The notes under the pieces are model-generated. The model saw only the letters and a program-made list of their open reading frames with translations, had not been told where the DNA came from and made no database searches. The position numbers were made by a program, and so were the translations under genes. From Mycobacterium sp. E1214 (GTDB taxonomy: Bacteria; Actinomycetota; Actinomycetes; Mycobacteriales; Mycobacteriaceae), in contig NZ_LZJC01000162.1 of NCBI RefSeq assembly GCF_001666755.1, positions 1 through 64,000 of the forward strand: a stretch of DNA of 64,000 bases, written 5' to 3'. This document shows positions 19,001 to 26,609 of the stretch, one piece after another. Numbering within the stretch: position 1 is the first letter of the stretch; every line of letters begins with the position of its first letter.

Positions 19001-20535
19001 ATGACGGCGAGCGCCACGTCAGCCGCCCAAATCCGCTGTGCAACAGGCGAACTCAGAATCGCTACGGTCTGGCCCGCGTCTTGCAGGTCGGCGATGAGGC
19101 CGGCGAGCGCGGCGTCGACGGTGTCACCCGCCAACGGCCGGACCTCGTCGAAGGCGGGTCGCAACTCGCCCAGCGATTCGTCGTCGACGGTGAGCAAGTC
19201 CAACCCGGTCCGGCGGGCCTCGGCGATGACGGCGGGCGCCAGCGGGTCGTGGGACAGCGCGAACAGGGCCTCGGCGGCGGAATCGGGTGCGGCGGCGGCG
19301 ATGCCGGGCAGGGGACGCCAGCCGGGCCGCAACCCCGCGTTCTCCAGCATCAGCTGCGCGCGGGACCACGCGGCGGTGAGCTCGGAGTCCTGGGCGCCCC
19401 GGACCCGCGACACCCGCAGCGCATCGGTGCACAGGATGCGGGGATCGACCACCACAGCGTCGACGCGGTCCAGGCGGCGCAGCGCCTCGGGCCGCAACGC
19501 CAGCACGTCGTGCCGGTCGGCCAGACCACGCCCGAGCGCCGCGGCGAACGCCTCGGGCGTGGTGCGGTTCGCCGACGGCGCGCTCACCAGGACGGACAGC
19601 GCGGCCGCGTTGACATTGCGGGTGGTCGCTCCGACGACGGCGGCGCTGAGCGCCTGGACCAGCGCGAAGCGGCCGGCGTGGTGGTCCGTGGGCCGCCCGC
19701 GCGGCGGCTTGTGCTGCGCCGAGGCATCGGTGTCCGGGTGGTCGGCGTGCTGAGCCAGCACCGGTTCGTGGTGCCGCCACGCTCGCGCCTCGGCCCGGCT
19801 CTCGGCGGCCTTCAGCGACTGCAGCAGCACGCCCACCGACAGCGACGCGCGAGACAGCGTCGCGGTTTCGGCGGCCGTCGCCGCCAACGCGATCACCGTG
19901 TCAGTGGCCGGCCGGCCGATGCGGTCCTCGACCACCCGGCGCAGCCAGGGCTGATAGTCGACGGCCACCACCGCCGCCAGGACGCCCAGCGGCGCGCGCG
20001 GCCAGCGCAGCGCGCGGCCGGTCATCGCGATGCCCAAGCCGGCCGCGCTCGCCGCGACCGTCGCCGCCCTGGTCGCCAGCACCGCGCCGTCCCCAGGCAG
20101 GCTGGTCGGGCGTCCCGTCGGCTTGACGAATTCCGTTTTCGCATAACGCTTTTCGGCGTGCTCGACGATCCGGCACAGATCGCGCAGCGACGCGTCTTCG
20201 CCGCCGAAGGAGACGACCACCCGGGACAGCGGGTAGTTGAGCTCGGCCGCGGCGACGCCGGGGTGGGCCCGGACGGCCTCGAGGACGCGGCCGCCCAGCT
20301 CGGCGTCGGCGGCGGCGCCGAGTCCGCGCACCTCGATCCAGGCGCGGTCGCCGCCGCGCCAGCAGCGGCGGCTCAGCGGCCCCTGCGGCAGGTCGCCCGT
20401 CAGGACGCGGGCGCCCTCGCGCAGCGGAATCGCCGCAACGGTGAGGCTCGTCCCGACCAGGGCGGTCGTCGCCTGCACGCCGGCGGCGAGCGCCCGCACC
20501 GGGCCGGCTCGTTGTATTGACGTTGCGATGCTCAA
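16045..20535 (-). CDS. ctpH: CtpH, P-type cation-transporting ATPase
   Basis: A 1496-residue P-type ATPase; the M. tuberculosis protein is slightly longer (about 1540 aa). The catalytic half holds DESPLTGESLSVEKQ (actuator), PEGMPL in the ion-binding helix, DKTGTLSENR with phosphorylated Asp937, KGAPEVVL, ITGDHPITA and MVGDGANDAAA. Six or more C-terminal helices follow, in the arrangement of Ca2+/Na+-type ATPases. The first 650 residues are an unusually long extension with helices and a degenerate second ATPase-like region, typical of CtpH/CtpI. The ion is not certain from sequence. The start used is a TTG at 20535 with AGAGGA rather far upstream, so the exact N-terminus is doubtful. It lies between two small membrane proteins with a shared motif. 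Confidence 0.9.
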   Translation of the reverse strand: MSIATSIQRAGPVRALAAGVQATTALVGTSLTVAAIPLREGARVLTGDLPQGPLSRRCWRGGDRAWIEVRGLGAAADAELGGRVLEAVRAHPGVAAAELNYPLSRVVVSFGGEDASLRDLCRIVEHAEKRYAKTEFVKPTGRPTSLPGDGAVLATRAATVAASAAGLGIAMTGRALRWPRAPLGVLAAVVAVDYQPWLRRVVEDRIGRPATDTVIALAATAAETATLSRASLSVGVLLQSLKAAESRAEARAWRHHEPVLAQHADHPDTDASAQHKPPRGRPTDHHAGRFALVQALSAAVVGATTRNVNAAALSVLVSAPSANRTTPEAFAAALGRGLADRHDVLALRPEALRRLDRVDAVVVDPRILCTDALRVSRVRGAQDSELTAAWSRAQLMLENAGLRPGWRPLPGIAAAAPDSAAEALFALSHDPLAPAVIAEARRTGLDLLTVDDESLGELRPAFDEVRPLAGDTVDAALAGLIADLQDAGQTVAILSSPVAQRIWAADVALAVMPRPGAGPPPWYADLLLPDLAAAWRVLRALPAARAAAQRGVGLAAGGTAMGSLLMIPGVPGIGRGPVATGAAAGVLSGYLLARGVLNEDPPRPAPGQEWHAMSVEQVRRALPPPQDEPAGERDALALAAVGAEPPATRGRAVVQFLNAVRAELSDPLTPVLALGSAASAVLGSPVDAVLVFSVLTGNSILAASQRLRAENRLNHLLAQQVPPARKVLDGPDGERLYRDAIAAQLQPGDVIEVRTHEVVPADARIIEEVDVEVDESPLTGESLSVEKQVDATPGADLAERRCMLYAGTTVVAGTAVAVVTAVGADTQERRAADLVSGDNSSDIGLQHQLSQLTNQAFPVSVTGGALVGALGLLRGTVLREAVASGIAIAVAAVPEGMPLVATLAQAASARRLTKFGALVRVPRSVEALGRIDVVCFDKTGTLSENRLRVAQVQPAPGTSREEVLRCAAHAAPPSNGGPQIHATDVAIVEAAGESASTTAPDAHLPFRSGRSFSASLTGRELTVKGAPEVVLAACGDTGAAAEEAVAGMATGGLRVIAVARRQLTAAQARAIRQNPDVLAEHTRDGLTLTGFLGLSDTPRPAAAGLLADLGRQGVGVKLITGDHPITATAIAAELGLSVTPEQVISGAQWDSLSRKDQERVVGERVIFARMTPENKVQVVQTLESAGVRTAMVGDGANDAAAIRAATVGIGVVAGGSDPAHLAADVVLVDARIEGLTEAIQEGRQLWHRVQSAVSVLLGGNAGEVLFAVVGSALTGTSPLNTRQLLLVNMMTDALPAAALAVSKPTSSLDPAVRGPDQPALWRAVAIRGVTTAAATTAAWALGSATGRPQRASTVALVALVGAELGQTLLDSRAPLVVFTAVGSLAAMGTLISIPGVSQLLGCTPLGPVGWAQGLGSAAAATVAIGVANRALTGRGTAGPAPRGTPAVPSEAAPVPDGESRQPPPATTAHRVPLAEPAAPKQPTKQVDRPQSRSSST

Positions 20536-20582
20536 AGCGGGGGTACGGGGTTCCTCTTAGTCAGCTGTCGCCGGACCGCGCG

Positions 20583-21059
20583 TCAGTTGGTGCTGCGGAG
20601 CGGGGGCGTTCCCGCGCGGCGACCGGCGGCCTTCTTGGCCGGCGCCTTGCGGGCCGCCTTCTGCGGCGCGGCGTCGCCCGCCGGGGCGGGTCGCGGGGTC
20701 TGGGCCTTGGGCTCGGGCTCGGGCTCGGCGGGCACGGCCTTGAGGCTGGCCTTGGGTGCGGGCGCGTCGTGTTTGCGGCCCAACCGTTGCAGCAGCAGGG
20801 CGCCGCCGCCGACGGCCAGGAGCACCGGCCACTCGATCAGGCCGGCCACCCCCAGCGCGCCGAACGCCACCGCCGCGGCGGGCGCCGAGTGGCTGCCGCT
20901 GCTCATGCCGCGCTTGACGCCTTCGGCGGCGCCGGTGACGCCACCGATGACTCCGTTGACTGCGGCGCCGCCAACGGCACCCGCGGCGGCCGTCGTCGTG
21001 GTCGCCGCGCGGTTCACCGCCTGGCCGATGCCCCGGACCGCTCCGCCGATGACACTCAT
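20583..21059 (-). CDS. Small membrane protein with basic tail, upstream of ctpH (Rv0426c-like)
   Basis: A 158-residue protein from ATG 21059, with AGGGAG seven bases upstream. The N-terminal third is Gly/Ala/Thr-rich (GGAVRGIGQAVNRAATTTTA). A hydrophobic hairpin follows with AVAFGALGVAGLIEWPVLLA at about residues 62-90. The C-terminal half is a disordered Pro/Glu then Lys/Ala-rich tail (KAARKAPAKKAAGRR). The LIEWPV motif matches LIDWPV in the protein on the other side of ctpH. It is the first gene of the run leading into ctpH, 47 bases upstream of it. Role unknown. Confidence 0.82.
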   Translation of the reverse strand: MSVIGGAVRGIGQAVNRAATTTTAAAGAVGGAAVNGVIGGVTGAAEGVKRGMSSGSHSAPAAAVAFGALGVAGLIEWPVLLAVGGGALLLQRLGRKHDAPAPKASLKAVPAEPEPEPKAQTPRPAPAGDAAPQKAARKAPAKKAAGRRAGTPPLRSTN

Positions 21060-21267
21060 GGTTGACTCCCTGGCCTTCTCGCTCGGTGCCGCGAACTCGC
21101 GTCGTTGGCATTGGGTACCCGTTGAACGCAGCGTTAACGGTAATGCAACACCGTTTCTGCTTGTCGCCTTCAAAGCCTGCCACTCGGGCTACGCGCAGAC
21201 AACGCGTAGCGCCGCCCAATTTCGAGCACCGGGCCGCCCGGCGGGTGGGCGGGCGCCCCCGACGCCC

Positions 21268-22119
21268 CTAGTCGCGGCGCAGGTCGACGAGCACCGGCGC
21301 GTGATCGCTGGGCGCCTTGCCCTTGCGTTCCTCGCGGACGATCTGCGCATCGGTCACGCGGGCAGCCAATTCCGGCGAGGCCAGGATGAAGTCGATGCGC
21401 ATTCCCTGCCGCTTCGGAAACCGCAGCTGCGTGTAGTCCCAGTAGGTGTAGGTCCCCGGCCCGGGCGCGAACGGGCGCACCACGTCGCTGAACTGCGCGT
21501 CGACGATCGCGTCGAACGCCCGGCGCTCCGGCGCGGAGACGTGCGTGGCCCCGGCGAACACCTCCATGCTCCACACGTCTTCGTCCTTGGGGGCGATGTT
21601 CCAGTCACCCGTCAACGCGATCTGCGCCCGCGGATCGTCGCGCAACCAACCGGACGCCGAATCGCGCAGTGCGGCAAGCCATTCCAACTTATAGGTGTAG
21701 TGCGGATCGGCCAGTGTCCGGCCGTTGGGCACGTACAGGCTCCATACCCGCACGCCGGCGCAGGTGGCGGCCAACGCGCGCGCTTCGGCGGTGGCGGCGA
21801 CGTCGGGTTTGCTGCTCCACGTGGGCTGCCCGTCGAAGCCGATCTGGACGTCGTCGAGGCCGACGCGCGACGCGATAGCCACGCCGTTCCACTGGTTGAA
21901 GCCGACGTGAGCGACCTCGTAACCCATCTCGAAGAACGGCAGCGTGGGGAACTGGCTGTCGGAGCACTTGGTCTCCTGCATGGCCAGCACGTCGACGTCG
22001 GCGCGGGCCAGCCAGTCGATGACCCGCGGCAGCCGGGTGCGGATCGAGTTGACGTTCCAGGTGGCCAGCCGCAGCCGCCGTGGCGTCTCGCCGCCACCGT
22101 CAATCACGTTGTCGGACAC
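21268..22119 (-). CDS. xthA: XthA, exodeoxyribonuclease III / AP endonuclease
   Basis: A 283-residue endonuclease/exonuclease/phosphatase-fold enzyme of base-excision repair. Visible motifs are LATWNVNSIRTRL, MQETKCSD (metal Glu), SLYVPNGR, LTGDWNIAPKDEDVW, RIDFILAS and the C-terminal SDHAPV with the catalytic His. The GTG at 22119 lies two bases after the GNAT gene stop, which supports it; the open frame continues upstream only as overlap with that gene. Part of a def-GNAT-xthA operon. Confidence 0.93.
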   Translation of the reverse strand: MSDNVIDGGGETPRRLRLATWNVNSIRTRLPRVIDWLARADVDVLAMQETKCSDSQFPTLPFFEMGYEVAHVGFNQWNGVAIASRVGLDDVQIGFDGQPTWSSKPDVAATAEARALAATCAGVRVWSLYVPNGRTLADPHYTYKLEWLAALRDSASGWLRDDPRAQIALTGDWNIAPKDEDVWSMEVFAGATHVSAPERRAFDAIVDAQFSDVVRPFAPGPGTYTYWDYTQLRFPKRQGMRIDFILASPELAARVTDAQIVREERKGKAPSDHAPVLVDLRRD

Positions 22120-22121
22120 GG

Positions 22122-23021
22122 CTATACGATATCCCAGCCGCCGGGTTCGCCCCGAATGTAGCGGCGGGCATGATGTGGCCGGAAGCCCAACGTCCGCAGC
22201 AGGGCAGACGCCCCCGTGTTCGGCGTCCGCGCGTGGGCGCGCGTCACGCCGCGCGCGGCGCCCCAGCTCAGCAGCGCGTCGCACAGCGCCGCCGCCGACC
22301 GGTCGTCGGCGGCCGACAGCGCCGACAATCCGAGCCACCGGCTACCGTCGGGGGCGGCGGTGACCGCCGCGCGGGCGACGGCCGCGCCGTGCCGTGCGAA
22401 CGCCAACTCGCCGTCGAGGACGGCGGTCAACACCTCGACGGGCAGGCCGCGCCGAAACGCCGCCAACCACGCGTCGTCGGGGCGCGCCGACACGGTGACG
22501 GACGCGGGCCCCTCGACGGCGTGCGCGTCCGGCACGTCGCGCACCAGCACGCGTTCCGCACGCCCCTCGGTCAGCCCCGGCGGCAGCCGCAACAGGCGAT
22601 CGGCGACGGCCAGCACCGGCGGCTGTCCGCGGTCCCGATACCACCGGGCGATGGCCGGCAACGAGCCGGCGTGTGCCGATAGGTCAAGAGCGACAGCGGA
22701 ATTCGCGGCAACCCCGCCGCCCGGTCCGGCGCGCAGCAGCCAGCCGTCCAACCAGTCGCGCTCGGCGCCCGGCCAGGCCGCCGCTGCGGCGTGCTCGACG
22801 GCGCGGATCTGCGAGGTGCGGACCGGCGCGTCGGTGAGCACCCGCACCGCCACCACGTCGTCGGGCGCGCACTCGACGACGGCGCCGGTCTTGATCCGCA
22901 CCCGCACCACCGGGTCGGCGGCCAGCAGGCGGCCCACCGCGTCGGTCAGCGGCGGGACGGAACCCGGCGCGCGACGGTAACGGACCGTCACCCGGGTTCC
23001 CACGCAGGGCCACGAGATCAT
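22122..23021 (-). CDS. GNAT-family acetyltransferase (Rv0428c-like)
   Basis: A 299-residue protein. The N-terminal 60 residues form a small beta-rich domain (CVGTRVTVRYRRAPG and VVRVRIKTGAVVECAPDDVV). The C-terminal half is a GNAT fold, with LGLSALSAADDRSAAALCDA at the acetyl-CoA binding region and NTGASALLRTLGFRPHH as the closing motif. The substrate is unknown. The ATG at 23021 overlaps the def stop (TGATG), so it is coupled to deformylase; the pairing could suggest N-terminal protein modification, which is only an inference. Confidence 0.85.
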   Translation of the reverse strand: MISWPCVGTRVTVRYRRAPGSVPPLTDAVGRLLAADPVVRVRIKTGAVVECAPDDVVAVRVLTDAPVRTSQIRAVEHAAAAAWPGAERDWLDGWLLRAGPGGGVAANSAVALDLSAHAGSLPAIARWYRDRGQPPVLAVADRLLRLPPGLTEGRAERVLVRDVPDAHAVEGPASVTVSARPDDAWLAAFRRGLPVEVLTAVLDGELAFARHGAAVARAAVTAAPDGSRWLGLSALSAADDRSAAALCDALLSWGAARGVTRAHARTPNTGASALLRTLGFRPHHARRYIRGEPGGWDIV

Positions 23022-23614
23022 CAGTGGCCGAACGGGTCCGGTCCTTCGCCCGGCAGCCACGACAGGCCGGGCACCCCCCAACCGTGCGATTTCACGGCCC
23101 GCTTCGCGCCGCGGGCGTGCCGCCCGATCAGGCGGTCCAGGTAGAGAAAGCCGTCGAGGTGCCCGGTCTCGTGCTGCAGCATCCGCGCGAACAGCCCGGT
23201 GCCCTCCAGCGTGATCGCGCTGCCGTCGGCGTCGAGCCCGGTCACCCGGGCCCACTGCGCGCGACCGGTGGGGAAGGATTCGCCGGGGACCGATAGGCAA
23301 CCCTCGTCGTCGTTGTCCGGATCCGGCATGGTTTCCGGGATTTCGGAGGTCTCCAGCACCGGGTTGATCACCACGCCCCGGCGCCGCTGGGTCTGGCCGC
23401 GGTCGTCGGCGCAGTCGTAGACGAACACCCGCAACGCAACCCCGATTTGGTTGGCCGCCAGGCCGACGCCGTGCGCGGCGTCCATGGTGTCGTACAGGTC
23501 GGTGATCAGACCGGGCAGCTCGGGCGGCAACGCACCGTCGGCGCCGACGGCTACCGGCGTCGTCGGGGTGTGCAACACGGGGTCTCCCACGATGCGGATC
23601 GGTACCACTGCCAT
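23021..23614 (-). CDS. def: Peptide deformylase
   Basis: A 197-residue iron/zinc enzyme that removes formyl groups from new proteins. All three deformylase motifs are present: GVGLAANQIG near residue 50, EGCLSVPGE with the metal Cys near 105 and QHETGHLDG (HExxH variant with both metal His and catalytic Glu) near 150. The basic C-terminal tail is as in the M. tuberculosis enzyme of the same length. First gene of the def-GNAT-xthA run. Confidence 0.97.
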   Translation of the reverse strand: MAVVPIRIVGDPVLHTPTTPVAVGADGALPPELPGLITDLYDTMDAAHGVGLAANQIGVALRVFVYDCADDRGQTQRRRGVVINPVLETSEIPETMPDPDNDDEGCLSVPGESFPTGRAQWARVTGLDADGSAITLEGTGLFARMLQHETGHLDGFLYLDRLIGRHARGAKRAVKSHGWGVPGLSWLPGEGPDPFGH

Positions 23615-23816
23615 GGTCGGCTAAAGTACCGCACGCCTTGCGCCCGGAGGCCGGGCGATCCGGCGCGGGCAATCTCTCGCCAATCGGCCGACTCGCGGGT
23701 CTGGATGACGGCTTGAGGGTTTGGGCCGTGTTTCAATGATCGCCGAAACACGCGCTTAGCTAAGTCAAGTCATTCGAGCAGTTCGCAATTCGCCGAAAGG
23801 GTCCAGGGGTAGCGAT
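23615..23816. promoter_or_regulatory. Divergent intergenic region between def and the Rv0430-like gene
   Basis: About 200 bp with promoters for both directions. A clear hairpin or operator-like inverted repeat, cgtgtttc/gaaacacg with a 10-base spacer, lies at 23727-23752. An AGGGG ribosome-binding sequence precedes the plus-strand ATG. No known operator was recognised. Confidence 0.45.
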
Positions 23817-24125
23817 ATGGACAGCGCCATGGCGCGGGCAAATCGATCGGGGGACGATGCCGAGATCGCAGATGGCCTCACACGCCGCGAACACGACATC
23901 CTCGCCTTCGAACGACAGTGGTGGAAATTCGCGGGCGTGAAGGAAGACGCCATCAAGGAACTGTTCTCGATGTCGGCGACGCGGTACTACCAAGTACTCA
24001 ACGCGCTCGTCGATCGGCCCGAGGCGCTGGCCGCCGACCCGATGCTGGTGAAACGGCTGCGCCGGCTGCGCGCCAGCCGTCAGAAGGCGCGGGCGGCGCG
24101 GCGCCTCGGCTTCGAGGTGACCTGA
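23817..24125 (+). CDS. DUF3263 small DNA-binding-like protein (Rv0430-like)
   Basis: A 102-residue basic protein starting at ATG 23817. The central region (LTRREHDILAFERQWWKFAG, then KEDAIKELFSMSATRYYQVL) looks like a helix-turn-helix in which ATRYYQVLN is the recognition helix. The C-terminus is rich in Arg/Lys (RRLRASRQKARAARR). Conserved through mycobacteria next to virR; function not established. It lies 19 bases before virR and probably shares its transcript. Confidence 0.88.
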   Translation: MDSAMARANRSGDDAEIADGLTRREHDILAFERQWWKFAGVKEDAIKELFSMSATRYYQVLNALVDRPEALAADPMLVKRLRRLRASRQKARAARRLGFEVT

Positions 24126-24144
24126 CTCGTTACAGTAGGGCTCG

Positions 24145-24624
24145 ATGAAAGAGCGCGTACCCGACTCCACGGGATTGCCCCTGCGGGCCATGGTGATGGT
24201 GCTGTTGTTCCTGGGCGTCATCTTCCTGCTTCTCGGCTGGCAGGCCGTGGGCTCCTCCGGGAACGCCGACGACGACACGGCGTCGCCCGCGTCCAGCGCC
24301 ACGAGCAGTGTGAGCGCGTCGCCCACCTCGCCGAGCAACAAGCCGGCGGGCAACCAGGCCGACGTGCAGGTCTACAACATCTCCTCGAAAGAGGGCGTTG
24401 CCGCCAAGACCAAGGACCAGCTGACGTCGGCCGGGTTCAAGGTGACCAAGGTGGACAACCTGACCGTGCCCGACGTGTCGGCGACGACGGTGTACTACAC
24501 CGACACCGGCGACGAGCACGCCACCGCGGACGCCGTCGGCAAGAACCTCGGCGCCCCCGTCGAGCCGCGGATTCCCGCGCTCAACAGCGAACCGCCGGGC
24601 GTCATCGTCCTCGTCGCGGGCTAG
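24145..24624 (+). CDS. virR: VirR, LytR_C-domain membrane protein (Rv0431-like)
   Basis: A 159-residue protein with a short cytoplasmic N-terminus, one membrane helix (AMVMVLLFLGVIFLLLGW, about residues 15-33), a Ser/Thr/Pro/Ala-rich linker and an extracellular LytR_C domain from about residue 70 (DVQVYNISSKEGVAAKTKDQ). In M. tuberculosis VirR limits membrane-vesicle release and is linked to cell-wall remodelling. Length is close to that homologue. Confidence 0.9.
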   Translation: MKERVPDSTGLPLRAMVMVLLFLGVIFLLLGWQAVGSSGNADDDTASPASSATSSVSASPTSPSNKPAGNQADVQVYNISSKEGVAAKTKDQLTSAGFKVTKVDNLTVPDVSATTVYYTDTGDEHATADAVGKNLGAPVEPRIPALNSEPPGVIVLVAG

Positions 24625-24637
24625 CCGCAGGGCGTGC

Positions 24638-24742
24638 GGCGCGGCTCCTCCGCGCGCCATGCCGGCGCGCATCGTCGCCAGCTAGGTCCGATGGCGCGGC
24701 TCCTGCGCGCGCCATGCCGGCGCGCATCGTCGCCACGCTAGG
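24638..24742. repeat. Tandem direct repeat (about 50 bp x 2) in front of sodC
   Basis: Copy one is at 24638-24686 and copy two at 24693-24742, period 55. They differ by one substitution and one inserted base. Each contains the self-complementary core gcgcgccatgccggcgcgc. Both end in gctagg; in the second copy this forms TAGGCT at about 24739-24744, a plausible -10 box for sodC seven or eight bases before the start. Confidence 0.8.
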
Positions 24743-24751
24743 CTTTTGGGC

Positions 24752-25465
24752 ATGCCTCAGCTCGCCGGTCTCCGCTACGCCGTCGCCCGCCCGTCCGCGC
24801 TGCCCCCGCTGATCCTGGCCGGCGCCGCCCTGCTCGGCGCGTGCTCGTCTCCCCAGCACGCGTCGTCCGTGCCGGGCACCACGCCCGCGGTGTGGACGGG
24901 GTCGCCCGAGCCGTCGTCGGCAAAGTCCGCCGAGAACCCGGCGGCCGCAGCCCCATCGTCGGCGCCCAACATCACCACTCACCTCAAGGGTCCCGACGGC
25001 ACCGAGATCGCGACCGCGACGTTCGTGTTCAACAACGGCTACGCCACCGTCACCATCGAGACGACGGCCAACGGCGTGCTGGCCCCCGGCTTCCACGACG
25101 TGCACATCCACCGGGTGGGCAAGTGCGAACCCAACTCGGTGGCGCCGACGGGCGGCGCCCCGGGCGACTTCCTCTCGGCCGGTGACCACCTGCAGGTCGG
25201 CGGGCGCACCGGCGAGCCGGCCAGCGGGGACCTGTCGGTGCTGCAGGTGCGCAAAGACGGGTCGGGGACGCTGGTCACCACCACCGACGCCTTCACCGAG
25301 CAGGACCTGCTCAGCGGCGAGAAGACGGCGATCGTGATCCACGCCGGAGCGAAAGACCAGCCCAGCATGCCGCCCAGCAGCGGGACGCCGACGTCGGACC
25401 AGATGGCGATGAGCGCCGGTGACGCCGGCAAGCGGGTGGCGTGCGGTGTCATCGGTGCCGGCTAG
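24752..25465 (+). CDS. sodC: SodC, periplasmic Cu superoxide dismutase lipoprotein
   Basis: A 237-residue exported superoxide dismutase. The signal peptide ends in lipobox LLGAC, and a Ser/Pro/Ala linker precedes the Cu/Zn-SOD fold. Copper ligands are visible in FHDVHIHRVGKC, GDHLQVGG and VIHAGAKD; the disulfide Cys pair is KCEP...VACG. The usual zinc-loop ligands are reduced, as known for mycobacterial SodC. ATG 24752 was preferred over the in-frame TTG at 24746. The TAGGCT upstream would give a nearly leaderless message. Its end overlaps the next gene. Confidence 0.93.
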   Translation: MPQLAGLRYAVARPSALPPLILAGAALLGACSSPQHASSVPGTTPAVWTGSPEPSSAKSAENPAAAAPSSAPNITTHLKGPDGTEIATATFVFNNGYATVTIETTANGVLAPGFHDVHIHRVGKCEPNSVAPTGGAPGDFLSAGDHLQVGGRTGEPASGDLSVLQVRKDGSGTLVTTTDAFTEQDLLSGEKTAIVIHAGAKDQPSMPPSSGTPTSDQMAMSAGDAGKRVACGVIGAG

Positions 25466-26609
25466 CCAAGCCCCTTCCAGTGCCGCCACCCGCGGCGAGG
25501 CGCGCATCGACTTCGCCCGCTCGCCGCGGCCGACCATCGGCGTCGAGTGGGAGTTCGCACTCGTGGACGCGCAGACCCGCGACCTGAGCAACGAAGCCAC
25601 GGCGGTGATCGACGAGATCGGTGAAAACCCGCGCGTACACAAGGAATTGCTACGCAACACCGTCGAGGTGGTCACCGGCATCTGTGACAGCGCGCCGCAG
25701 GCGATCGAGGACCTGCGCGGCACGCTCGGGCCGGCCCGCCGGATCGTCCGCGACCGCGGCATGGAGCTGTTCTGCGCCGGCACCCACCCGTTCGCCCGCT
25801 GGTCGGCGCAGGAACTCACCGACGGCGCCCGCTACGCCGAACTCATCAAACGCACCCAGTGGTGGGGCCGGCAGATGCTGATCTGGGGCGTGCACGTGCA
25901 CGTGGGAATCTCCTCCCCGCACAAGGTGATGCCGATCATGACGTCGCTGCTCAACTACTACCCGCACCTGCTGGCGCTGTCCGCCTCGTCGCCGTGGTGG
26001 GGCGGCGAGGACACCGGGTACGCCAGCAACCGGGCCATGATGTTCCAGCAGCTGCCCACCGCCGGGCTGCCGTTCCACTTCCAGACCTGGAAAGAATTCG
26101 AAGGCTTCGTCTACGACCAGAAGAAGACCGGCATCATCGACCACGTCGACGAGGTGCGCTGGGACATCCGACCGTCGCCGCACCTGGGGACGCTCGAGGT
26201 GCGAATCTTCGACGGGGTGTCCAACCTGCGCGAGCTGGGCGCCTTGGTCGCGTTAACCCATTGCCTCATCGTCGATCTGGACCGCAGGCTGGAGGCCGAC
26301 GAGTCGCTGCCGACCATGCCGCCCTGGCACGCCCAGGAGAACAAATGGCGCGCCGCCCGCTACGGCCTGGACGCCATCATCATCCTGGACGCGGAGAGCA
26401 ACGAGCGGTTGGTGACCGAGGACCTCGACGACGTGCTGACCCGGCTCGAGCCGGTGGCCAAGAGCCTGCACTGCGTCGACGAGCTGGCCGCCGTCGCCGA
26501 CATCCCCCGGCGCGGCGCGTCATATCAGCGGCAGCGCCGCGTCGCCGAGGAGCACGACGGTGACCTGCGCGCGGTGGTCGACGTCCTGGTCGGTGAGCTG
26601 GACGTCTGA
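25455..26609 (+). CDS. Carboxylate-amine ligase, glutamate-cysteine ligase family 2 (Rv0433-like)
   Basis: About 384 residues, the YbdK/GCS2 family that joins glutamate to an amine with ATP. Typical segments are PTIGVEWEFALVDAQTRDL, LRNTVEVVTGICDS, the metal/ATP region GRQMLIWGVHVHVGI and WDIRPSPHLGTLEVRIFDG. Mycobacteria make mycothiol rather than glutathione, so the true substrate is open. The start lies inside the end of sodC (GTG 25455 or 25446) and cannot be decided by a ribosome-binding site. The stop overlaps the next ATG (TGATG). Confidence 0.85.
   Translation: MPASQAPSSAATRGEARIDFARSPRPTIGVEWEFALVDAQTRDLSNEATAVIDEIGENPRVHKELLRNTVEVVTGICDSAPQAIEDLRGTLGPARRIVRDRGMELFCAGTHPFARWSAQELTDGARYAELIKRTQWWGRQMLIWGVHVHVGISSPHKVMPIMTSLLNYYPHLLALSASSPWWGGEDTGYASNRAMMFQQLPTAGLPFHFQTWKEFEGFVYDQKKTGIIDHVDEVRWDIRPSPHLGTLEVRIFDGVSNLRELGALVALTHCLIVDLDRRLEADESLPTMPPWHAQENKWRAARYGLDAIIILDAESNERLVTEDLDDVLTRLEPVAKSLHCVDELAAVADIPRRGASYQRQRRVAEEHDGDLRAVVDVLVGELDV

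Noticed and set aside
16489..20520. Plus-strand open frame of about 1340 codons opposite ctpH
   Set aside because: Low-complexity Arg/Gly/Gln translation with no start signal; the minus strand carries all P-type ATPase motifs.
25419..25454. Upstream extension of the ligase gene into sodC (start at 25419)
   Set aside because: It would overlap sodC by 47 bases; the homologue starts close to the conserved ARIDFARSP segment, so a later GTG is more likely.
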